37,622 nucleotides of DNA from UBA3855 sp964472035 (GTDB taxonomy: Bacteria; Bacillota; Clostridia; Oscillospirales; Ruminococcaceae): assembly GCA_964472035.1 (NCBI GenBank), contig CAYYIT010000019.1, forward strand, positions 1 through 37,622, written 5' to 3'. Made by a program: the position numbers and the translations under genes. Positions within the stretch are counted from its first letter, which is position 1, and each line of letters begins with the position of its first letter. Below, one piece after another: positions 33,804 through 37,622 of this stretch. Below the pieces are notes generated by a model. It worked only from the letters and a program-made list of their open reading frames with translations. It searched no databases and had not been told where the DNA came from.

Positions 33804-34652
33804 ATGAGGAATGTATTCGGCTATGACGTGACCAAGGGACAGGAAGCCGAAAACGTGGACGGTGCCGTTTTTGTGACGCGCACCCTCAGCGATGAGCAGA
33901 ACGCTGCACTCGACCGGCTTGCCGAGAACAACACCAAAATCCTGATACAAAGTCAGCTTCCGCTGCCGCTGCGGATCATGAAGGGCATCGCGTGCTTCGG
34001 GTTCTGGATCCTCCTCCTGAGCATCATCAAGGCTGATGTGAGTCTTGCGGAGGGCTACCGCAACGCGCCCGTGCTCTACTGGGCGGTTCCGGTCTGCCTT
34101 GCGGTCTGGCTGACGCTGTTCTTCGCCGGCAGGCAGCGCTTGAAGCGCCTTGCGGCGGATCCGTCGCTGCAGGAGCATATTGACATCGCGGAAAATCTCA
34201 CGCAGATGGCAAGGGGCGTTCTCGGCATCCCCGACGACGCCAAAAGCATCGATGTCCTTGCAGAGCGCTATGTCCTCAAGGACGGCGAAGCGAAGCACAA
34301 GGATTTCGGCATGACGAATTTTCTGAATCTCGACCTCTTTATTTTCTATGAGGATGGGAATCTCTGTCTCAGCGATCTGCGCCAGCGGATCGATATTCCG
34401 CTGCGTTCGGTGCATTCCATGCGCCTTGAGAAGAAGCGGAAGAGCTTTCCGGATTGGCACAAGGACGAGTCCCACGACGACCCGAAATACAAGCCCTATA
34501 AGATTACGACGAATCAGTACGGGCTGTTTTCGAAATACTACCGCGTGGAGATTTCCGACGCGAAGGGGGAGTTCTGCCTTCTCATCCCCGAATTTGACGG
34601 GGAAACCTTCACTGAGATCACGCATATTCGTCCGGAAATGGAGGAAAATTGA
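33804..34652 (+). CDS. Unknown membrane protein with possible PH-like C-terminus
   Basis: I do not recognise the family of this 282-residue protein. Two hydrophobic helices lie at about residues 58-77 and 88-109, joined by a short polar turn. The roughly 57-residue N-terminus is acidic and soluble. A large soluble C-terminus follows (about 110-282), whose later part (DLRQRIDIPLRSVHSMRLEKK..., then YYRVEISDAKGEFCLLIPEF) alternates short strands as bacterial PH-like domains do. This is inference only. ATG 33804 follows ACGAGGTGAC and starts 16 bases after hisH; its stop overlaps the next gene by one base. It is likely co-transcribed with his genes but carries no histidine-pathway motif. Confidence 0.7.
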   Translation: MRNVFGYDVTKGQEAENVDGAVFVTRTLSDEQNAALDRLAENNTKILIQSQLPLPLRIMKGIACFGFWILLLSIIKADVSLAEGYRNAPVLYWAVPVCLAVWLTLFFAGRQRLKRLAADPSLQEHIDIAENLTQMARGVLGIPDDAKSIDVLAERYVLKDGEAKHKDFGMTNFLNLDLFIFYEDGNLCLSDLRQRIDIPLRSVHSMRLEKKRKSFPDWHKDESHDDPKYKPYKITTNQYGLFSKYYRVEISDAKGEFCLLIPEFDGETFTEITHIRPEMEEN

Positions 34653-35092
34653 TGATTACTTGGCTCAATCAGCAGGACGACCTCTGGGAGGGCAGCTTCC
34701 AGAGCCGCATCTTCCGCAACGAAGCGGATCAGCAGGAAATGTTCGTCTGCATCCAGGACAAAGCCGCTGCGGCATATGCCGAAGTCTGCGCGGAGCATTT
34801 CAACGCCCTGCCCGATGACACCGTGCAGGCGATCTGCATGGGGCTGATGAAGTGCGCTGCGGACGGCGGCATCGATGAGGACTTCGAGCTGCCGGAAATT
34901 TCCGATGTGCGCGACATTCTGCAATACTGCTGGTTCACAACGCTCTATGTGAGCCTGCCGGAGGGGGAAGGGGAGATCTCCTACATCGCCGAAGGCGAGG
35001 GCGAATGGGGCGAGGTCATCGGTTTCGTGATCCGGAATGGCAAGCTCGCCTATGTCGGCGTGGACTATTTTGACACCGCCGAAGGAGAATAA
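34652..35092 (+). CDS. Unknown small acidic soluble protein
   Basis: This is a 146-residue, strongly acidic protein without a signal peptide or membrane segment. The middle is rich in alternating hydrophobics (DVRDILQYCWFTTLYVSL), followed by a Gly-Glu repeat (EGEGEISYIAEGEGEWGEVIGFVI) and a short C-terminal strand pair (KLAYVGVDYFD). The end recalls small DUF6985-type proteins, which I cannot confirm. ATG 34652 overlaps the previous stop (TGATG) and follows GGAGG by 7 bases. Small acidic proteins beside an Imm51-like gene in the same operon might be immunity proteins, but nothing here proves it. Confidence 0.7.
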   Translation: MITWLNQQDDLWEGSFQSRIFRNEADQQEMFVCIQDKAAAAYAEVCAEHFNALPDDTVQAICMGLMKCAADGGIDEDFELPEISDVRDILQYCWFTTLYVSLPEGEGEISYIAEGEGEWGEVIGFVIRNGKLAYVGVDYFDTAEGE

Positions 35093-35094
35093 CG

Positions 35095-35283
35095 ATGAAA
35101 AGTAAATGGAATCTCATTGCATCCATCGTCCAGCTGACCGTCGGAATTGCCGCAATCGTGTCCTTTTTTATCATCTGGGGCAGCGGCGAGGATATGACGC
35201 GCTGGATCGTGACGCTGCTGCTGTCGATTGCGTTCGTTATACTTGGCGTGATCGGCATCATTGACTATAAATCGCAGAAATAA
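35095..35283 (+). CDS. Small two-helix membrane protein
   Basis: This 62-residue protein consists almost wholly of two hydrophobic helices (about residues 7-28 and 36-56) joined by GSGEDMTRW and ending in a basic tail (DYKSQK). It starts two bases after the previous stop with GAAGGAG as ribosome site, so it is a real, translated member of this gene group. Function is unknown. It may partner the two-helix protein two genes upstream. Confidence 0.65.
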   Translation: MKSKWNLIASIVQLTVGIAAIVSFFIIWGSGEDMTRWIVTLLLSIAFVILGVIGIIDYKSQK

Positions 35284-35316
35284 GGCATAATTTCTTGTAT
35301 TCGGAAAGGAATCACT

Positions 35317-36036
35317 ATGATTATTTTACCCGCAATTGACATCAAGGACGGAAGCTGCGTCCGTCTTGTCCGCGGCGACTACGGCACTGCCCACAAGGTC
35401 GCTGAGGACTATATGCAGACCGCAAAGAGCTTCATCGAGGCCGGTGCGGAATGGATCCACATGGTCGACCTTGACGGCGCCAAGGACGCAAAGCCCGTCA
35501 ACACCGACATTTTCCTCGATGTTGCGAAGAATACTTCTCTGAAGGTCGAGGTCGGCGGCGGCATCCGCACCATGGAGACCATGGAGTTCTATCTTGCAAA
35601 CGGCGTGTCCAGAGTCATCCTCGGCTCCGTTGCACTGAAGAATCCCGCACTCGTGGAGGAGGCTGTGAAGGCCTACGGCGAACGCGTGGCCGTTGGGATC
35701 GACGCCATGAACGGCTTCGTTGCCGTGGAGGGCTGGCTGGATTCCTCCACCGTGGACTACATTTCCCTTGCGAAGGAAATGGAGAAGATGGGCGTGAAGA
35801 CCATCATTTTCACCGATATTTCGAAGGACGGAACCCTCAGCGGCGTGAATCAGGAACAGCTCTCCGCGCTGCATGACGCGGTCGGCTGCAACATCATCGC
35901 CAGCGGCGGCGTGCATACCATGGACGACATCCGTGCCTGCCAGAAGATGGGACTCTACGGCACGATCTGCGGCAAGTCCCTCTATCAGGGCACACTGTCC
36001 CTCGCTGAGGCTGTCGCATACACTAAGGAGGGCTAA
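35317..36036 (+). CDS. hisA: ProFAR isomerase (HisA)
   Basis: This 239-residue TIM barrel isomerises ProFAR to PRFAR. The first catalytic aspartate is Asp8 in LPAIDIKDGSCVRLVRGDY and the second is in FTDISKDGTLSG. The phosphate-binding VEVGGGIR and IIASGGVH are intact. It starts 33 bases after the small membrane gene with GGAAAGGA as ribosome site. PriA-type dual activity is unlikely given the Firmicutes setting. Confidence 0.95.
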   Translation: MIILPAIDIKDGSCVRLVRGDYGTAHKVAEDYMQTAKSFIEAGAEWIHMVDLDGAKDAKPVNTDIFLDVAKNTSLKVEVGGGIRTMETMEFYLANGVSRVILGSVALKNPALVEEAVKAYGERVAVGIDAMNGFVAVEGWLDSSTVDYISLAKEMEKMGVKTIIFTDISKDGTLSGVNQEQLSALHDAVGCNIIASGGVHTMDDIRACQKMGLYGTICGKSLYQGTLSLAEAVAYTKEG

Positions 36037-36037
36037 T

Positions 36038-36793
36038 ATGCTTGCAAAACGAATCATTCCCTGCCTTGATGTGCGTGACGGCAGGGTCGTGAAGGGCGTG
36101 AATTTTGAGGGCATCCGCGAGGTCGGTGACCCCGTGGAATGCGCTGCGGAATACAACAAGCAGGGCGCGGACGAGATCGTGTTCTACGACATCACCGCCT
36201 CCCATGAGGGACGCGGCGTGATGCTCGACGTGGTACGCGAAACCGCAAAGCGCGTGTTCGTTCCGCTGACCGTCGGAGGCGGCATCAAGACCGTTGACGA
36301 TATCCGCGAGACGCTCCGCGCCGGTGCGGACAAGGTCTCCGTGAATTCCCAGGCAGTGCAGAATCCGCAGCTGATCAAGGACGGCGCGGACATCTTCGGC
36401 AGCCAGTGCATCTGCGTCGGCATTGACGCGAAGAAGACCCCTGCCGGCAACTGGACGGTTTACATCAACGGCGGCAGAATCGATATGCAGATGGATCTGC
36501 TCGACTGGGTCAAGACGGTCGAACAGCTCGGCGCAGGCGAGATCTGCCTCAACTCCATCGACACCGACGGCGTAAAGGGCGGCTTTGACCTGCCGATGCT
36601 GAAAGCCGTGGTCGATGCAGTCAACATTCCCGTCATTGCCAGCGGCGGTGCCGGAAAGCTCGGCGACTTTGCAGAGGCCTTCCAGAAAACCGACTGCTCC
36701 GCAGCGCTCGCAGCGTCCCTCTTCCACTTCAGGGAACTGACTGTTTCGCAGGTCAAGGACGACTGCCGCAGCAAGGGGATCATTGTAAGATAA
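36038..36793 (+). CDS. hisF: Imidazole glycerol phosphate synthase, cyclase subunit
   Basis: This 251-residue TIM barrel uses ammonia from HisH to form imidazoleglycerol phosphate and AICAR. Catalytic aspartates are in RIIPCLDVRDGRVVKGVNF (Asp11) and in LNSIDTDGVKGGFDLPML. VGGGIK and ASGGAGKL bind phosphates. ATG 36038 follows GGAGGG and starts one base after the hisA stop; the long open frame from 35873 lies inside hisA and was rejected. Confidence 0.96.
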   Translation: MLAKRIIPCLDVRDGRVVKGVNFEGIREVGDPVECAAEYNKQGADEIVFYDITASHEGRGVMLDVVRETAKRVFVPLTVGGGIKTVDDIRETLRAGADKVSVNSQAVQNPQLIKDGADIFGSQCICVGIDAKKTPAGNWTVYINGGRIDMQMDLLDWVKTVEQLGAGEICLNSIDTDGVKGGFDLPMLKAVVDAVNIPVIASGGAGKLGDFAEAFQKTDCSAALAASLFHFRELTVSQVKDDCRSKGIIVR

Positions 36794-36818
36794 CTGTCAC
36801 AAGAAAAGAGGTATTGAT

Positions 36819-37175
36819 ATGCATTTTGATGATGAAGCATTCAAGGCACAGATTGCACCGTTTTTTACAAGCTGCTACGAGGATACTTATTCCCTCTGTC
36901 TGGATGCAGGCACCTATCTTGCAGAATTATTTGAAACCCGTGAAGAAGAGGGGTTTGAAGGAAATGGCTATGACTGGGAGTCGCTTGCACAGGTCTTCTT
37001 AGATGAGGAATTTAATGGTGATGCTGATGATTTTGAATTCGATTCTGAGGCGGGTATGTTCTGTATTTATTCGGAGAATGAGGAAGCACTTGCGGAATTT
37101 GCTCTTGCTTTCAAAAAAGCATGTGAGAATACAGCATTGATTTCAGATTTGTTTTCGCGTGCTGAATTACAATAA
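36819..37175 (+). CDS. Imm51-like immunity family protein
   Basis: This 118-residue, very acidic, soluble protein has the pattern GNGYDWESLAQVFLDEEF, then DSEAGMFCIYSENEEALAEFA and a final ISDLFSRAEL. This matches my memory of the Imm51 family, predicted immunity proteins of polymorphic toxin systems. No toxin is visible beside it. It lies between hisF and hisI, 25 bases after hisF with AAAAGAGG upstream. Its codons are plainly more A+T-rich (GAT, GAA, TTT, ATT) than those of hisF and hisI on either side, suggesting recent acquisition. What it protects against is unknown, and a housekeeping role is possible. Confidence 0.75.
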   Translation: MHFDDEAFKAQIAPFFTSCYEDTYSLCLDAGTYLAELFETREEEGFEGNGYDWESLAQVFLDEEFNGDADDFEFDSEAGMFCIYSENEEALAEFALAFKKACENTALISDLFSRAELQ

Positions 37176-37187
37176 AAGGAGAAAGCC

Positions 37188-37529
37188 ATGATTCAGGTAG
37201 ATTTCAACGACCTCGACAAGTACTTTGCCAAGGCCGACCTCATCCCAGCGATCGCCGTCGATGCGGAGACAAAGGCCGTGCTGATGCTTGCCTACATGAA
37301 CCGCGAGAGTCTGCAGAAGACGCTCGAGACCGGCTACACCTGGTACTGGAGCCGTTCCCGTCAGGAGCTCTGGAACAAGGGCGCGACCAGCGGCCACCTC
37401 CAGAAGGTCGTCTCCATCTTCAGCGACTGCGACGACGACACCCTGCTCGTGTATGTGAACCAGACCGGCCCTGCCTGTCACACCGGTTCCTACAGCTGCT
37501 TCTTCAAGCAGATCTACGGAGAGGAATAA
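37188..37529 (+). CDS. hisI: Phosphoribosyl-AMP cyclohydrolase
   Basis: This 113-residue zinc enzyme opens the adenine ring of PR-AMP. Marks are AVDAETKAVLMLAYMNRESL, the TWYWSRSRQELWNKGATSG segment and the metal/cysteine-rich end CDDDTLLVYVNQTGPACHTG. It is the single-domain form without a HisE (PR-ATP pyrophosphatase) domain. AAAAGGAG precedes the start. It is the last gene before the window ends, and hisE is not in the 90 bases that follow. Confidence 0.95.
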   Translation: MIQVDFNDLDKYFAKADLIPAIAVDAETKAVLMLAYMNRESLQKTLETGYTWYWSRSRQELWNKGATSGHLQKVVSIFSDCDDDTLLVYVNQTGPACHTGSYSCFFKQIYGEE

Positions 37530-37540
37530 ATGACACGGAC

Positions 37541-37562
37541 ACATCCGTCTTCGTGAGGATGT
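37541..37562 (+). terminator. Small hairpin after hisI
   Basis: ACATCC (37541-37546) pairs with GGATGT (37557-37562) around a 10-base loop, 11 bases after the hisI stop. There is only a short T-rich stretch (CAGTTTGT) after it. It could be a weak terminator or an edge of the repeat that follows. Confidence 0.3.
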
Positions 37563-37581
37563 CAGTTTGTCGAAAAAGTCC
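37562..37581 (-). repeat. 20-base dispersed repeat, right copy
   Basis: The reverse complement reads GGACTTTTTCGACAAACTGA, matching 89-108 at 18 of 20 bases. It directly abuts the hairpin at 37583-37616. Confidence 0.55.
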
Positions 37582-37582
37582 C

Positions 37583-37616
37583 GTCCAGCCACTGCGCCTC
37601 TGGCGCAGGGCTGGAC
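37583..37616. repeat. Strong GC-rich hairpin, probable repeat element
   Basis: GTCCAGCC (37583-37590) pairs with GGCTGGAC (37609-37616), and CTGCGCC (37592-37598) pairs with GGCGCAG (37602-37608), with one bulged A and a TCT loop. No T-run follows. Together with the adjoining 20-mer it looks like a small mobile or dispersed repeat rather than a simple terminator. Confidence 0.5.
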
Positions 37617-37622
37617 TAAGTT

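Overview
The window looks like chromosomal DNA from a Clostridia-class Bacillota, most likely Oscillospiraceae/Ruminococcus-like. The evidence is a PolC-type replicative polymerase, a leucine-type T-box leader, strong AGGAG-type ribosome sites, TTGACA/TATAAT-like promoters with 17-base spacers, a split HisZ/HisG enzyme and a moderately GC-rich composition. No rRNA, tRNA, CRISPR array, prophage or transposase gene is visible.

Layout. Positions 1-6600 are on the minus strand: lysA (diaminopimelate decarboxylase), a large family-2 glycoside hydrolase, and leuA behind a leucine-type T-box leader. A divergent 613-base gap (6223-6835) holds the leuA promoter and leader and the ilvB promoter and leader. 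From 6836 almost everything is on the plus strand. A branched-chain amino acid block runs ilvB-ilvN-ilvC-ilvD-leuC-leuD, then a DUF815 AAA ATPase, then ilvA-ridA. A single minus-strand membrane-protein gene (DUF6512-like) follows, ending tail-to-tail on ridA. Next comes the conserved Firmicutes housekeeping cluster pyrH-frr-uppS-cdsA, a terminator, then dxr-rseP-ispG-polC. The last third is a histidine operon, hisZ-G-D-C-B-H-[three unknown genes]-hisA-F-[Imm51-like gene]-hisI.

How the genes work together. IlvA makes 2-oxobutyrate, and RidA clears the reactive imine/enamine intermediates. IlvBN, IlvC and IlvD form the common valine/isoleucine/leucine keto-acid route, and LeuA and LeuCD start the leucine branch. 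LeuB and a branched-chain aminotransferase are not in the window. PyrH and Frr serve nucleotide supply and ribosome recycling. UppS, CdsA, Dxr and IspG serve isoprenoid, undecaprenyl and phospholipid synthesis. RseP is an intramembrane protease. The his genes cover every step except the PR-ATP pyrophosphohydrolase (hisE) and a dedicated phosphatase, neither of which is visible here.

The least ordinary parts are: (i) non-histidine cargo at two places in the his operon, one piece an A+T-rich gene resembling the Imm51 immunity family; (ii) a perfect palindrome over the his promoter -10 region, suggesting a repressor operator; (iii) a possible structured leader before ilvB; (iv) a ketol-acid reductoisomerase whose cofactor loop reads Tyr-Glu where NADPH enzymes usually have Arg; (v) a run of four or five hairpins before ilvA; and (vi) a 20-base sequence present in inverted orientation at both ends of the window, each time beside a GC-rich hairpin.
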